Of a DNA stretch of 64,000 nt, positions 53,079 to 63,018 are shown in pieces. Each line of letters begins with the position of its first letter. Positions within the stretch are counted from its first letter, which is position 1. The position numbers and the translations under genes were made by a program. Source of the DNA: Bacteroidales bacterium (GTDB lineage Bacteria; Bacteroidota; Bacteroidia; Bacteroidales; UBA932); NCBI GenBank assembly GCA_017439305.1, contig JAFSJK010000023.1, forward strand, positions 1 through 64,000. Reading direction: 5' to 3'. The notes beneath the pieces were generated by a model. That model had not been told where the DNA came from and searched no databases. It saw nothing but the letters and a program-made list of their open reading frames with translations.

Positions 53079-54683
53079 ATGAAAAAACGCACTATTCTCC
53101 TTTTGGCGGCGGTCTGTGCCATGTCCGCCGGATGCGGGCCGAAGAGTCCGGCTTACCCTGACGCGGCAACGCTCAGGACCATCATTTCCGACGAAACCAC
53201 TGTCGTCTCCTCTCAGCAGGGACGCCTCCAGGGCTTCCTGGACGGGGACGTCTACACTTTCCTCGGAATCCCCTATGCCAAGGCGGAACGATTCATGCCG
53301 CCTCAGTCGCCTGACAAGTTCGAGGGAATCCGGATGTGCCGGACCTACGGACCGAAGGCCCCGCAGGGCGAAACCCTCAACTACCGCGACCTGAGCAGCG
53401 ACTATGACTTCGCCTTCCAGTTTGTCTATGAACCCATGGACGAGAAGAACTGCCTGGTTCTCAACGTCTGGTCCAAAGGCATCAACGACGCAGCAAAACG
53501 CCCGGTCTTCGTCTGGTTCCACGGTGGCGGATTCTCCTCCGGTTCCGGTCATGACCTGCCCTGCTACGAAGGCCGCGCCCTCGCCCAGACGGGCGACGTG
53601 GTCGTCGTCACCCTCAATCACCGCCTCAACGTCCTCGGATATACCGATCTCCGCGGCCTGGGCGGCAAGTATGCCGAATCCGTGAACCTGGGCCAGCAGG
53701 ACCTGGTGAAGGCCCTGGAGTGGATCCACGAGAACATCGCAGCCTTCGGCGGCGATCCCGGCAACGTCACCATCGGCGGCCAGTCCGGCGGCGGCGGAAA
53801 GGTCTCGAACACCCTCGCGATGCCTTCGGCCAGCGGCCTCTTCCAGAAAGCCATCGTCCAAAGCGGCTCCAACATGCCGTTCCAGGACAACGAGACCTCC
53901 ATCGCGTTCGGCCTCGCCTTCGCGAAGGAGCTCGGCGTCACCCCGGGCCACACCGACAAGATGAACACCTTCACCTATGAGGAACTGGTTGCTGCGTCCC
54001 GCCGCGCCTCCGCCAAGTCCGGCGGCCGCGGCTTCGGCGGCGCCCTTCCGACCCTGGACGGGAAAATCATCGTGGAAGAGCCCATCGCCCCGGAACTGAG
54101 CCGCAACGTCCCGATGCTCGTCGGTACCAATCTCTACGAGTTCTCCTACAATGCCGCCAAGCCGGAAACCACTCTCGACGAAGCCCGCGCCAAGCTGGTC
54201 GAACGGTTCGGTGATGCGTCCAAGGCCGACCAGTACATCGAGGAATACAAGGCTGCCTTCCCTTATATGGAGCCGAGAGATCTCCTCTGCACCGACTTCT
54301 TCTTCCGTCCCGGAGCCGTCGCCCAGGTCAATGCCAAGAGTGCCCAGAAGGCCGCTCCCGTCTACAATTTCCTCTTCGCCTGGAAACCGGAAGGCAGCGA
54401 CGTGGGGGCCAGCCATGGCATGGAACTCCCCTTCATGTTCCATAACATCGACCTCCAGCGCGAGATGACCCGCGCCTCCGAGAAAGCTTACAAGCTGTCT
54501 GACCTGATGAGCGCGTCCTGGATCTCTTTCTTCCGTACCGGAAATCCGAATGTACAGGGACTGCCCGAGTGGGAAGCCTACACCGAAGAAAACGGCGCCG
54601 TGATGTTCTTTGACAACACGTGCCATCTGGAACACCATCACGACGACGCCCTGCTCAAATATCAGACGAACAGGATGTTCTGA
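53079..54683 (+). CDS. Type B carboxylesterase lipoprotein (GQSGGG subfamily)
   Basis: 534 residues, lipobox MSAGC (C19). Elbow GGQSGGGG, acid region TNLYEF, catalytic His in GASHGMELPF. Closest to the 10778 gene in its N-terminal TIISDETTVVSS and RMCRTYGPKAP segments, but the elbow matches the tandem copies. Monocistronic: a promoter with the shared element is upstream and a strong terminator downstream. It is divergent from SusC2 and convergent with the GH2 gene. Confidence 0.9.
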   Translation: MKKRTILLLAAVCAMSAGCGPKSPAYPDAATLRTIISDETTVVSSQQGRLQGFLDGDVYTFLGIPYAKAERFMPPQSPDKFEGIRMCRTYGPKAPQGETLNYRDLSSDYDFAFQFVYEPMDEKNCLVLNVWSKGINDAAKRPVFVWFHGGGFSSGSGHDLPCYEGRALAQTGDVVVVTLNHRLNVLGYTDLRGLGGKYAESVNLGQQDLVKALEWIHENIAAFGGDPGNVTIGGQSGGGGKVSNTLAMPSASGLFQKAIVQSGSNMPFQDNETSIAFGLAFAKELGVTPGHTDKMNTFTYEELVAASRRASAKSGGRGFGGALPTLDGKIIVEEPIAPELSRNVPMLVGTNLYEFSYNAAKPETTLDEARAKLVERFGDASKADQYIEEYKAAFPYMEPRDLLCTDFFFRPGAVAQVNAKSAQKAAPVYNFLFAWKPEGSDVGASHGMELPFMFHNIDLQREMTRASEKAYKLSDLMSASWISFFRTGNPNVQGLPEWEAYTEENGAVMFFDNTCHLEHHHDDALLKYQTNRMF

Positions 54684-54732
54684 CCCAAAGCCTTTTTGAA
54701 GGCCTTATAACACAAAACACTTTCAAAAACGG

Positions 54733-54760
54733 AAGCGGCCCGCAGGGATGCGGGCCGCTT
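54733..54760. terminator. Bidirectional terminator between esterase and GH2 genes
   Basis: Perfect 12-bp stem AAGCGGCCCGCA / TGCGGGCCGCTT with a GGGA loop, followed by TTCC on the plus strand and TTCC-TTTTTG on the minus strand. A smaller hairpin (AAGCC..GGCTT-like) lies at about 54686-54707. Confidence 0.85.
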
Positions 54761-54766
54761 TCCTTG

Positions 54767-57700
54767 TTACTCCACGATTCCGTGGACGGGCTTCAGCACG
54801 AAGACGAATTCCCGTTCCTTCGCCGGAAGGAGGTACTCCTTCAGCGGCCAGGACATCCAGGAATCGATGCCGCCCACACCCATCTGGACGAGGTCGATGT
54901 GGACATAGGTCTTCCCGCGGGAACGGTTGCCTTCGCAAGCCTTGGCCTTGAGTTCCAGGGAGTGGACATGGGCGTCCAGGTCCTCCAGGCTGAAAGGAAG
55001 GGCCGATGCGGAGAAGGGTGTCGGAGCGGTGAATTCAAGGCCATTGCCAGCCGCGTCCAGCAGCCGCATCCAGCGGATGTCCGTATGGGTTCCGGACTCC
55101 TGGGAACGGACGTAACCGTAATGATACTGGTCCTCCACCCGCTGGCGGTAATGGCCGAGCAGGGCAGCACTGTGCCTGTCGGAATAGTTCTCCCAAGGGC
55201 CTAGGCCGAAGAAATCGAGATCGGAATAAGCCCCCGGCATCGCGAAACGCATGCCGAACCGGAACAGGTGCGGGGCGTCGGCGAGACCGCCGGCATCCTC
55301 CATCGCCTCGGACACGCCCACCTTTCCTTCAGGATCCACCACATAGGCGACCTTGACACGGGCCTTGCCGCCGATGGGAGCGTAGACGACGTCCACCTGG
55401 CAGTTGTTGCCAACCTGCTTCATGGCGACAGAGGCCACCTTGAAGCTCAGGTTCCGCCAGAAGGCGAACTGTTCCTGGAAGCGGGCGCCAAGGTCGTTCT
55501 CGTTGAGGGCACGGTCGAAGCAGGGTACCATGAGCCCGGCCAGCATCTCCTTGCCGTCTACCTTATAGGAGGAAAGGGCGCCGGCGGACTTGTCGATGGT
55601 CACCGACCACTGGGCAGGGATCGTGCCCAACGTACCCTTGCGGGAAACCGTTCCGGAGAAAGTGTAGGCCGAGGCAGATTCTTCGGCTTTCACCTTACCC
55701 TCCACAGGAGCACCCGTTCCCATCGGGAGCGAAGGCTCGTCCCGGAGGATGAGCTGGTCGTAGGCCACGACATGACCGGCCGGGAGAAGGCCGTCAGCCG
55801 CTTTCAGCTGATAGTTCACATTGAGGGTAACAACCTGTCCCGCTGGAAGTTCGCCAATGCCCAGGACGAAGGCTTTCGTCTGCTGGGGAGCGACTTCCAG
55901 CTGCTCGGTCACGCCCGTGCGGACCACTTCGCCGTCAGCCTCCAGTGACCACACCAGGCGGTAAGCGGAGAGGTCGTTGAAGAAATACTCATTCGTGACT
56001 TTCACGACGCCGGGCCGGCTGCCTGCCGCCGTCAGGATGTTGCGGTACTGGTAGCGGACTTCATAGGCGTGCGGATGCAGGGTGCGGTCCGCGGCGATGA
56101 CGCCGTTGCAGTTGAAGGAACCGTCCGAAGGATCATAGTCGTTCAGGTCGCCGCCGAAGATGTAGATGTGGTCGGTACCGGGGGCGTCGGAGGGCCAGCG
56201 GAGAGCCTGGTCCTGGAAGTCCCAGATAAAGCCGCCCTGACAGCCGGGTTCGGCCCGGGCGATGTCCCAGTACTCCTTGAAATTGCCCATCGAGTTGCCC
56301 ATCGCGTGCGCATACTCGCACTGGATGAAGGGTTTGGTGCCGACTTTCAGATAAGCCTTGACCTGGTCCGGAGAATAGTACATCGGACAGTAGACGTCCG
56401 TGTACCGGTGGCTGGTATGATGCTCATACTGAAGGGCCCGTTCATACTGGACAGGGCGGGACGGGTCATAAGCCTTGATCCAGTCATAGCAGGCTTCGAA
56501 GTTGGGGCCGTCACCGGCCTCGTTACCCATGCTCCAGACAATGACGGCAGGATGGTTGAAGTCACGCTGGACCATCCGGCTGTCGCGGGCCAGGTGGGCG
56601 GCCGCGAAGAGCGGATTACGGCCCAGCGTCTCAGGTCCGTAGCCCATGCCATGGGATTCGATGTTGCCTTCGTCCACCACGTACAGGCCATATTTGTCGC
56701 ACAGGGCGAGCCAGCGCGGGTCGTCGGGATAGTGGCAGGTGCGGACGGCATTGACATTCAGTTCCTTCATGATCCGGATGTCCCGGACCATCTCGGCCTC
56801 GGTGACCACATAGCCGCCGGTGGCGCTCAGCTCATGCCGGTCCACGCCCTTGATGAGGATGGGCTGGCCGTTGACCTTGAGCTGGTTGCCGACGATTTCC
56901 ACGGTGCGGAAGCCGAAGTCGACACACGTACTCTCAGCGACTCCCTTCTTGGTGGAAGCCTTGACCTTGAGTGTATACAGGTTCGGTACCTCGGCGCTCC
57001 ACAAAGAAGGATTCCGGACAGAGCCCGTATAGTCGACCTTCCCCTTGGACGGCTTGAGGCCGGTTTCGGAGAGAACCTTCCTGCCGTTGGCATCCAGGAC
57101 TTCCAGGTCCACGGCAGTGATGCCTTTGGTGACCTCCAGGGCCACTTTCAGGCTGCCGTCGGCCCATCCGGTCACATGGACATCCTCCAGACGCTCTTTC
57201 TCACGGGTATAGACCTCCACGCCGCGGGCGATGCCGGAGAAACGCCAGAAATCCTGGTCCTCCAGATACGTGCCGTCGCACCAGCGGAAGATTTCGAGGG
57301 CGATGGTATTCTCTCCGGCCTTGACGAACTTCGTCAGGTCGAAGCGGGCTTCCAGTTTGCTGTCCTCGCTGTAACCGACCATCTTCCCGTTCACCCACAC
57401 ACGGACGTTGGAGGTGGCGGAGCCGATCATCAGGCAGATTTGCTTCCCGATCCAGGAGCGGTCCACGGTAAAGGTCCGGCGGTACTGGCCCACATAGTTG
57501 TGTTCCAGGGCCGGATAAGGCGGATTGTTCTGGTAATGGCCGCGCCAGGGGTAGCCGATGTTCACGTACATCGGGTCGCAGTAACCTTGGAGGTCCCACA
57601 GGCCGGGAACCGGGATTACATCCCAGCCCGCGTCGTCATAGCCCACGGCTTCAAAGCCCTTCAGGCGTCCTTCGATGGTCGGGTTGAAATGGAACTTCCA

Positions 57701-57868
57701 GAGGCCGTTCAGGCTCAGGGTCTGCTGCTCGGCGGTGACGAAAGTCGCCCGCATGGGCATCCGGTTCTCCTCAAAGACATTCGGGTCCTGCCAGGGTTCC
57801 AGGGCGGGTTTCGCGGAAAGGGGCAGGAAAGCGGCCGCAAGGGCCAGGGAAAGGATGAGTTTTCGCAT
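54767..57868 (-). CDS. GH2 beta-galactosidase, LacZ-size, secreted
   Basis: 1033 residues from the ATG at 57868 (a TTG two codons earlier opens the frame). Signal peptide about 1-18, then the five LacZ domains: jelly roll, Ig-like, TIM barrel (about 310-600), Ig-like, and a large C-terminal beta-sandwich (Bgal_small_N type, about 750-1030). Acid/base E450 in SMGNEAGD, nucleophile E518 in QCEYAHAMGN. Likely removes beta-galactosyl units from pectic side chains. Single gene with its own promoter and terminator. Confidence 0.9.
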   Translation of the reverse strand: MRKLILSLALAAAFLPLSAKPALEPWQDPNVFEENRMPMRATFVTAEQQTLSLNGLWKFHFNPTIEGRLKGFEAVGYDDAGWDVIPVPGLWDLQGYCDPMYVNIGYPWRGHYQNNPPYPALEHNYVGQYRRTFTVDRSWIGKQICLMIGSATSNVRVWVNGKMVGYSEDSKLEARFDLTKFVKAGENTIALEIFRWCDGTYLEDQDFWRFSGIARGVEVYTREKERLEDVHVTGWADGSLKVALEVTKGITAVDLEVLDANGRKVLSETGLKPSKGKVDYTGSVRNPSLWSAEVPNLYTLKVKASTKKGVAESTCVDFGFRTVEIVGNQLKVNGQPILIKGVDRHELSATGGYVVTEAEMVRDIRIMKELNVNAVRTCHYPDDPRWLALCDKYGLYVVDEGNIESHGMGYGPETLGRNPLFAAAHLARDSRMVQRDFNHPAVIVWSMGNEAGDGPNFEACYDWIKAYDPSRPVQYERALQYEHHTSHRYTDVYCPMYYSPDQVKAYLKVGTKPFIQCEYAHAMGNSMGNFKEYWDIARAEPGCQGGFIWDFQDQALRWPSDAPGTDHIYIFGGDLNDYDPSDGSFNCNGVIAADRTLHPHAYEVRYQYRNILTAAGSRPGVVKVTNEYFFNDLSAYRLVWSLEADGEVVRTGVTEQLEVAPQQTKAFVLGIGELPAGQVVTLNVNYQLKAADGLLPAGHVVAYDQLILRDEPSLPMGTGAPVEGKVKAEESASAYTFSGTVSRKGTLGTIPAQWSVTIDKSAGALSSYKVDGKEMLAGLMVPCFDRALNENDLGARFQEQFAFWRNLSFKVASVAMKQVGNNCQVDVVYAPIGGKARVKVAYVVDPEGKVGVSEAMEDAGGLADAPHLFRFGMRFAMPGAYSDLDFFGLGPWENYSDRHSAALLGHYRQRVEDQYHYGYVRSQESGTHTDIRWMRLLDAAGNGLEFTAPTPFSASALPFSLEDLDAHVHSLELKAKACEGNRSRGKTYVHIDLVQMGVGGIDSWMSWPLKEYLLPAKEREFVFVLKPVHGIVE

Positions 57869-57888
57869 TATCAATTAGGTCAATTTGT

Positions 57889-57954
57889 GTAAAGATACCA
57901 CTTTTTTCGGGGGATTCCACGCATTTCAGGGTCAATTCAATGTTTTCCCTGAAA
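57889..57954 (-). promoter_or_regulatory. GH2 promoter region: -7 box and inverted repeat
   Basis: TATCTTTAC on the minus strand (57897-57889) lies 21 bases before the GH2 ATG. An 8-bp inverted repeat TTTCAGGG (57924-57931) / CCCTGAAA (57947-57954) is 27 bases upstream of it and could be an operator. Confidence 0.35.
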
Positions 57955-58033
57955 TAAACCGGACTTGACCAGGCCTCCAGCGCACTGGAAGGCCGTTTCC
58001 GGAGTTTATCCGTGCGTTTTTTGCCTAAACGGG

Positions 58034-58041
58034 TAGTTTTG
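58034..58041 (+). promoter_or_regulatory. -7 box of the 58089 lipoprotein gene
   Basis: TAGTTTTG is an exact TAnnTTTG match, 48 bases before the ATG. No -33 TTG at the expected distance. Confidence 0.5.
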
Positions 58042-58088
58042 CGGTTCTTTGCGGGTGGAACCGGGCTTTATATCCGGCTGATTGAACC

Positions 58089-59267
58089 ATGAAGCGAAAG
58101 ATCCTTTTCGGGTGCCTCTGCTGCACCCTCCTGTCCGCCGCCTGCGAGCGACTGGACGACGACCCGAACCTCCACGTAAAGGAGGAAAACCCTTATTTCA
58201 CCCTCGAGGAGGTAGCCGGCCTGCTCTCCGCCGTTCCCTTCGGAGAGGACCAGGTCGGAGAAGTCCACGACGCCGTCTCGGCTTCGTCCGGAAACGGATA
58301 CGACACGGAATACACGATGAGGAACCTGTTTGAAATGCCCGGAGCCGGCATCGGTTCGCAGCAGGAGACCCGGGTGGAAGCCTACCCGCAGCCCCTCCGC
58401 GACCTCCTTACGGAGACGGTACGCCGCCGATACGGGACGAAAGCCGGGGATGCCGACGCCTTCCTGAACGCCCTGGCCAGTTCAGACGTCCAGATCTATT
58501 GGCCTTTCCCGGAGGATTTCGATGGCAAGGAAATGCCCGTCATCACCTTCGATCCCGGAGACAATTCCGTCCGGAACACCGGATTCCTGCGCCGGGAAGA
58601 CGGAAGCGTGGAAGAAATCCTCGTGGATGAAGAGATGGCCCGGAAGCGCCCGGTCTGGGTCGTAAGCCGGAATCTGGACGCCGAATACAAATCCCTGGAA
58701 ATGAGACGGCGGGAAGATCCAGACTGGGGAAAGGGCGGCGGAGAAATCCTGGTAGGGACGAAGCCGGCCGGTACACGGGCAGCGGCGAAAGGGAGCTTCA
58801 AGACGCTCATCCTCCGGTCGTTCCAGGCGAACCGGCAATTCGATTCCTGGTTCTGCGGCGCCAGCGAGTTCTGGGTCAAGTGCGGAGCCATCGAAGACTT
58901 TTCGGCCACGACGGAAGCCGAACTCCGGCTCTACGCCCCTTCCATCACGGACTTCCTCATCGTCGTCCGGCGGAACCAGGTCGGGAATCCGGTGGACTTC
59001 AACGCCGTCCTGGTGTCGGAATGGACGTCCATGCTGGACAACTGCGCCTTCTGTATCGTGGAGGACGACGGCGGGACACAAACAACCTGGAAATGCTCCG
59101 CCATGGTCAAGTACAACTCGAAAAGTTACGGATTCGACATAGAGATTCCCCTCCACGCCCGGGACGACATCGTTTGGCGCGGAGCGCTTACGCGTTCATA
59201 CATAGAACGTTACAGCAAGAATACAGGGCATTTTGGCGATGTGGACCTCGTGTTGGAACTGATTTAG
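58089..59267 (+). CDS. Lipoprotein of unknown function
   Basis: 392 residues with signal peptide and lipobox LLSAAC (C19). No domain recognised. Mixed charged and beta-rich sequence: IYWPFPEDFDGKEMPVITFDP in the middle and a C-terminal half rich in aromatic strands (SWFCGASEFWVKCG, FDIEIPLHARDD). Stands alone between the GH2 gene and a housekeeping run; its stop overlaps the stop of the converging U32 gene by 3 bases. Nothing links it clearly to glycan use. Confidence 0.7.
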   Translation: MKRKILFGCLCCTLLSAACERLDDDPNLHVKEENPYFTLEEVAGLLSAVPFGEDQVGEVHDAVSASSGNGYDTEYTMRNLFEMPGAGIGSQQETRVEAYPQPLRDLLTETVRRRYGTKAGDADAFLNALASSDVQIYWPFPEDFDGKEMPVITFDPGDNSVRNTGFLRREDGSVEEILVDEEMARKRPVWVVSRNLDAEYKSLEMRRREDPDWGKGGGEILVGTKPAGTRAAAKGSFKTLILRSFQANRQFDSWFCGASEFWVKCGAIEDFSATTEAELRLYAPSITDFLIVVRRNQVGNPVDFNAVLVSEWTSMLDNCAFCIVEDDGGTQTTWKCSAMVKYNSKSYGFDIEIPLHARDDIVWRGALTRSYIERYSKNTGHFGDVDLVLELI

Positions 59268-61072
59268 CGGACGGTCATCTCGCAGACCTTGCAATCGAAA
59301 TCCAAGCGGAGACGGCGTCCGTTGTTCCTAAGGAACAGCGGATCGGGACGGGTACCGGGACGTTGTTTCGGACAGAGGTCCAGTTCGTGGCGAAGACAAT
59401 ACTTGGTGCGCATGTACTCGATTCCTTCCCGATGGGAAAGCTCATACGCGTCTTCCACATCCACGGCCCCGCGCTCCCGGTATAGACTCCGGGAAAGGGA
59501 ATTGGCGACGTTGTCCTTGTAAGTCAATGTTTCCGGAGCGGGAAGATTCCAACCGGCCCCCTTCCGCAGGGGAAGGCCGATGACAGGCTGCGCATCCAGT
59601 GCTGTCGCCAAATCCCGGCGGATGCCATTCAAGAAAGAAGCAGGCATGAAAGGGACCTCTCCTTCTGTTTCCAACGTGGAAACCGCAAAAGAATACTGTT
59701 CGGTGCGCTTCGATAGCTGAATCCGGACCGTTTCCAGCATCCGGTCTGCATCCCGTGCCGGATCGGCAGGGGCCGGGACCTTCAGGACCGCCTTCCGGCC
59801 ATCCTCCGTTTCAGCCTCCGCCTTCAACTGCCCGCCGGAGAGGAAAGCCTGGAGCGTCACGCTGATCTCCCTGACCGGCCTGTCCGCCTCCACCTTCCGC
59901 TCGAAATCCGCATCGATGTTCCGGTACAGAGCCGTTCCGGGCTTCAGGCCTTCCACCGGTTTGCAGCGGATGGAAAAACCTTCACAGACATCCCCCCGGA
60001 AACCCACGATGTCTCCGCCGGGACCTACGAAAGCGAAACCGTCGCCGTTGTGAAGGACCACGCTGGCATCCGCCGGCGCAAGCGTCACGACACCGGGACG
60101 CACTTGGGAAACCTTGCCGATCAGTTCCCCCATCGACTTGGGGGCATCCATTGCAGCCCATTGTCCGCGTTCCCCGTTCAGGAACAGTTCCGTGTAATCC
60201 CGGTTGAATGTTTTTCGGAGGCTGGGCGTAAAACCTCCCCGGACCGTTCCGAAAGAGGCTCGCCGGTAGCGGTCAGGATACCGCCGGACCAGGGCGTCCA
60301 AGGCATCGGAATAAGCCCGGACGACATTTCGTACGTAAGACTGGCTCTTCAGGCGGCCTTCTATCTTGAAAGAGTCAGCGCCGGCTTCGGACAGGTCCTC
60401 CAGGCGATGGATCAGATTCAAGTCCTTCAGTGACAGGAATGCTTTATGGCGGGCCAGAACGCGCCCCCCGGCGTCTTCCAGGTCGTAGAGCGACCGGCAG
60501 GCCTGGATGCAGGCGCCCCGGTTGGCGCTGCGGCCGGCCAGATGCTCCGAAAGATAGCATTGTCCGCTATAGCACACACATAACGCTCCATGGACGAAGC
60601 ATTCCAGTTCAGCATCGACAGCCTCCCGGATGGCACGGATCTGCGCCAGGGAAAGTTCCCGCTCCAGGACCAGCCTTCCATAGCCGAGGCTTTCGGTGAA
60701 ACGGGCTTTCTCTGGAGTCCGGATGGCACACTGGGTTGATGCATGGAGAATCATCCCTTCCGGGGCCAACCGCGTCACGGCCGCATCCTGGACGATGAGG
60801 GCGTCCACCCCGGCCTCCTGCAGTCCCAGAAGGAGCCTGCGGACTTCCGGGATTTCTTCCTCATAGACCAAGGTATTGACCGTCACATAGATCCGGACGC
60901 CGAAACGATGCGCATACCGGCACAGGCGGGCAATGTCTTCGACGCTGTTCCCGGCGGCCTGCCGGGCCCCGAAGGCCGGTCCGGCGATATAGACGGCATC
61001 CGCCCCGCAGTCGACGGCCGCGATGCCGATGTCCGCCGTCCGGGCGGGCGCAAGGAGTTCGAGGGCCCGCAT
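59264..61072 (-). CDS. Peptidase U32 family protein
   Basis: 602 residues from the ATG at 61072; the frame opens 40 codons earlier but that part overlaps prmC and looks non-protein. Starts MRALELLAPARTADIGIAAV, typical of U32 proteins. HGALCVCYSGQCYLSEHLAGRS has the conserved cysteines, KIEGRLKSQSYV is also a U32 hallmark, and a C-terminal DUF3656-like part ends with cysteine pairs (CPKQ, CKVC). Relatives (UbiU, TrhP/RlhA) make hydroxylations on quinone or RNA with an Fe-S cluster, so peptidase activity is doubtful. Confidence 0.88.
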   Translation of the reverse strand: MRALELLAPARTADIGIAAVDCGADAVYIAGPAFGARQAAGNSVEDIARLCRYAHRFGVRIYVTVNTLVYEEEIPEVRRLLLGLQEAGVDALIVQDAAVTRLAPEGMILHASTQCAIRTPEKARFTESLGYGRLVLERELSLAQIRAIREAVDAELECFVHGALCVCYSGQCYLSEHLAGRSANRGACIQACRSLYDLEDAGGRVLARHKAFLSLKDLNLIHRLEDLSEAGADSFKIEGRLKSQSYVRNVVRAYSDALDALVRRYPDRYRRASFGTVRGGFTPSLRKTFNRDYTELFLNGERGQWAAMDAPKSMGELIGKVSQVRPGVVTLAPADASVVLHNGDGFAFVGPGGDIVGFRGDVCEGFSIRCKPVEGLKPGTALYRNIDADFERKVEADRPVREISVTLQAFLSGGQLKAEAETEDGRKAVLKVPAPADPARDADRMLETVRIQLSKRTEQYSFAVSTLETEGEVPFMPASFLNGIRRDLATALDAQPVIGLPLRKGAGWNLPAPETLTYKDNVANSLSRSLYRERGAVDVEDAYELSHREGIEYMRTKYCLRHELDLCPKQRPGTRPDPLFLRNNGRRLRLDFDCKVCEMTVR

Positions 61073-61079
61073 AGCCCTG

Positions 61080-61982
61080 TTATTTCGTATAGAAGATGAA
61101 ACGGTTCTTGTCGTAGAAGTCCTTGACGATGTCGGTCTGGGCGAAACCGCTTTCCTTGAACACCGCCTCGGTCTCCTTGCCCAGGACTTCATTGATTTCC
61201 GTCAGGCCCTTGCCCTCCACCGCAAGGAATCGCTCGGACCAGCGGGCGATGGCCCGGTAGAATTTGAGCGGATCCTCGTCCGGAACGAACAGGGCGGATG
61301 CCGGTTCGTAGTCGAGGACGTTCTTCCGGATGAGATGCTTTTCGGACTCCATCACATAGGGCGGATTCGACAGGATCAGGTCGAACTCCCCGAAATTGAA
61401 TTCCTGCTCCGTGTCCAGGACGTCGGCATTGACGAACGTCGGAGCCTGGGCGCCGGAGGTCTTCAGTTCAGCGGAGAAATTCTGGCTCCGCGCAACAGCC
61501 AGCGCCCCCTCGGAATTGTCCACGCCCACGACACGGGCGCCGGGAACCGCCAGGGCGACCGTCCAGGCGATGTTTCCGGAGCCGGTGCAGAGGTCCAGGA
61601 TCCGGACCGGATCGGCCGTCCGGCCATAAGGGATGCGGCGCTGCTTGATCCGGGCCGCCAGCTTGATGGCTTCACGGACCAGGAGCTCCGTTTCCGGACG
61701 CGGGACCAGGACGTTCTGGTCCACCTTGAAGATATGGCCGCAGAATTCGGTCTTGCCGACGACATACTGGATGGGTTCGCCGGCCTGGAGCCGGACCATC
61801 GCCTCGGCCAGGGGCTGCACCTTCTTCTTGTCGATCTGGTACTGCGGTTCGATGATATGCGTATAGCTCTTGGTTCCGAGCACCTCGGCACACAGCTGGA
61901 GGACGATGGCCTTGGCCTCCGCCGTCGGATACAGGCTCTCCAGCGAAGCGACACCGTCTTTCAGGAATTCGGACAGGAGCAT
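61080..61982 (-). CDS. prmC: Peptide chain release factor N5-glutamine methyltransferase
   Basis: 300 residues, SAM-dependent methyltransferase. ILDLCTGSGNIAWTVA is the SAM motif, LSNPPYVM the NPPY catalytic motif, and the N-terminal helical domain with QPLAEAM and GEPIQYVVGKTEF binds the release factor. Methylates the GGQ glutamine of RF1 and RF2. In a tight run with ddl (4-base gap) and the U32 gene (7-base gap). Confidence 0.95.
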   Translation of the reverse strand: MLLSEFLKDGVASLESLYPTAEAKAIVLQLCAEVLGTKSYTHIIEPQYQIDKKKVQPLAEAMVRLQAGEPIQYVVGKTEFCGHIFKVDQNVLVPRPETELLVREAIKLAARIKQRRIPYGRTADPVRILDLCTGSGNIAWTVALAVPGARVVGVDNSEGALAVARSQNFSAELKTSGAQAPTFVNADVLDTEQEFNFGEFDLILSNPPYVMESEKHLIRKNVLDYEPASALFVPDEDPLKFYRAIARWSERFLAVEGKGLTEINEVLGKETEAVFKESGFAQTDIVKDFYDKNRFIFYTK

Positions 61983-61986
61983 AGAC

Positions 61987-63006
61987 CTAGGCGTTTTCGA
62001 TGATCTGCGTCAGGAAATCCGTAAAGTTGAGTCCCGCGGCCCGGACCATCTTGGGCACGAGCGAAGCGTTGGTCATTCCCGGGATGATGTTGATTTCCAG
62101 GAAATAAATGCCGTCGGCAGCGGCCAGATAGTCCATCCGGACCAATCCCTTGCAACCCAGATGGCGGTACAGCCGGCAGGAAATGCCCTGGATCTGGGCA
62201 GCCAGCGCATCGGGAATTTCCGCAGGGCACACCTCCTGGCTGAGGCCGTTGTATTTTGCGTCGTAGTCGAACCAGCCGGTCTGGGAGATGATTTCGATGA
62301 CCGGCAGGGCTTTCACCTCCGTCCCGTCGTAGTAGACGGCGCAGGTGAGTTCATGTTCGGAAACAATTCCCTGCTCCACCAGGATGGTATCCCCTTCCTT
62401 GAGGGCAAACCGGATGGCAGAAGGCAGCTCCTCCGGCTGCGTCACTTTCGTGATGCCGAAACTGGAGCCTCCCTTGGTCGGTTTCACGAAAAGGGGAAAT
62501 TGCAGCCGCGCTGAAACCTGGGCCGAGAAGGCATCCACGTCATCCCCCTTGCGGAAAAAGGCGTCGGGAGCCAGTTTGACATAGTCCAGGCCGCGAAGAT
62601 AGCTTTTGCAGGAATACTTGTCGAAAGCCACGGTGGTCACGAAGGCGCTGCAGGATGAATGCGGGATACCCAGCATCTCGAAATAGCCCTGGAGCAGGCC
62701 CGTCTCGCCCGGAGCGCCATGCTGCATGATGTATACAAAATCGAACTTGACCTTCTCCCCGAGGATCCGGGCGGAGAAATCGGTCTTGTCCACCTGAGGC
62801 TGTGCCCCCACCGGGAAAGGCACCCGCATCGAATTGGCTTTCCGCATCGCTACGAGTTTCCAGTCGCCGAAGCGGGCGAAAATCTCGTAGACATCATACC
62901 GGGACTCGTCAATCCGGGAAGCCGTGAACTCACCGCTCCGGCAAGCCACCTCCCACTCCGAGGAATCACTGCCGTACAAGACGGCGACAGACTGGTATTT
63001 TGACAT
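61987..63006 (-). CDS. ddl: D-alanine--D-alanine ligase
   Basis: 339 residues, ATP-grasp ligase. N-terminal VAVLYGSDSSEWEV, HGAPGETGLLQGYFEMLGIP, FVKPTKGGSSFGITKV for ATP binding and FLEINIIPGMTN at the metal site are all present. Joins two D-alanines for peptidoglycan precursors; its position 12 bases after the PBP1A gene keeps wall genes together. Confidence 0.95.
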   Translation of the reverse strand: MSKYQSVAVLYGSDSSEWEVACRSGEFTASRIDESRYDVYEIFARFGDWKLVAMRKANSMRVPFPVGAQPQVDKTDFSARILGEKVKFDFVYIMQHGAPGETGLLQGYFEMLGIPHSSCSAFVTTVAFDKYSCKSYLRGLDYVKLAPDAFFRKGDDVDAFSAQVSARLQFPLFVKPTKGGSSFGITKVTQPEELPSAIRFALKEGDTILVEQGIVSEHELTCAVYYDGTEVKALPVIEIISQTGWFDYDAKYNGLSQEVCPAEIPDALAAQIQGISCRLYRHLGCKGLVRMDYLAAADGIYFLEINIIPGMTNASLVPKMVRAAGLNFTDFLTQIIENA

Positions 63007-63018
63007 GGTTATAGACTA

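Noticed and set aside
52819..53079. 87-residue N-terminal extension of SusC2
   Set aside because: Arg-rich and not protein-like, covers the promoter and terminator; the ATG at 52818 begins a proper signal peptide.
59264..61072. Collagenase-type protease
   Set aside because: The U32 name is historical; conserved cysteines and relatives point to Fe-S dependent hydroxylation.
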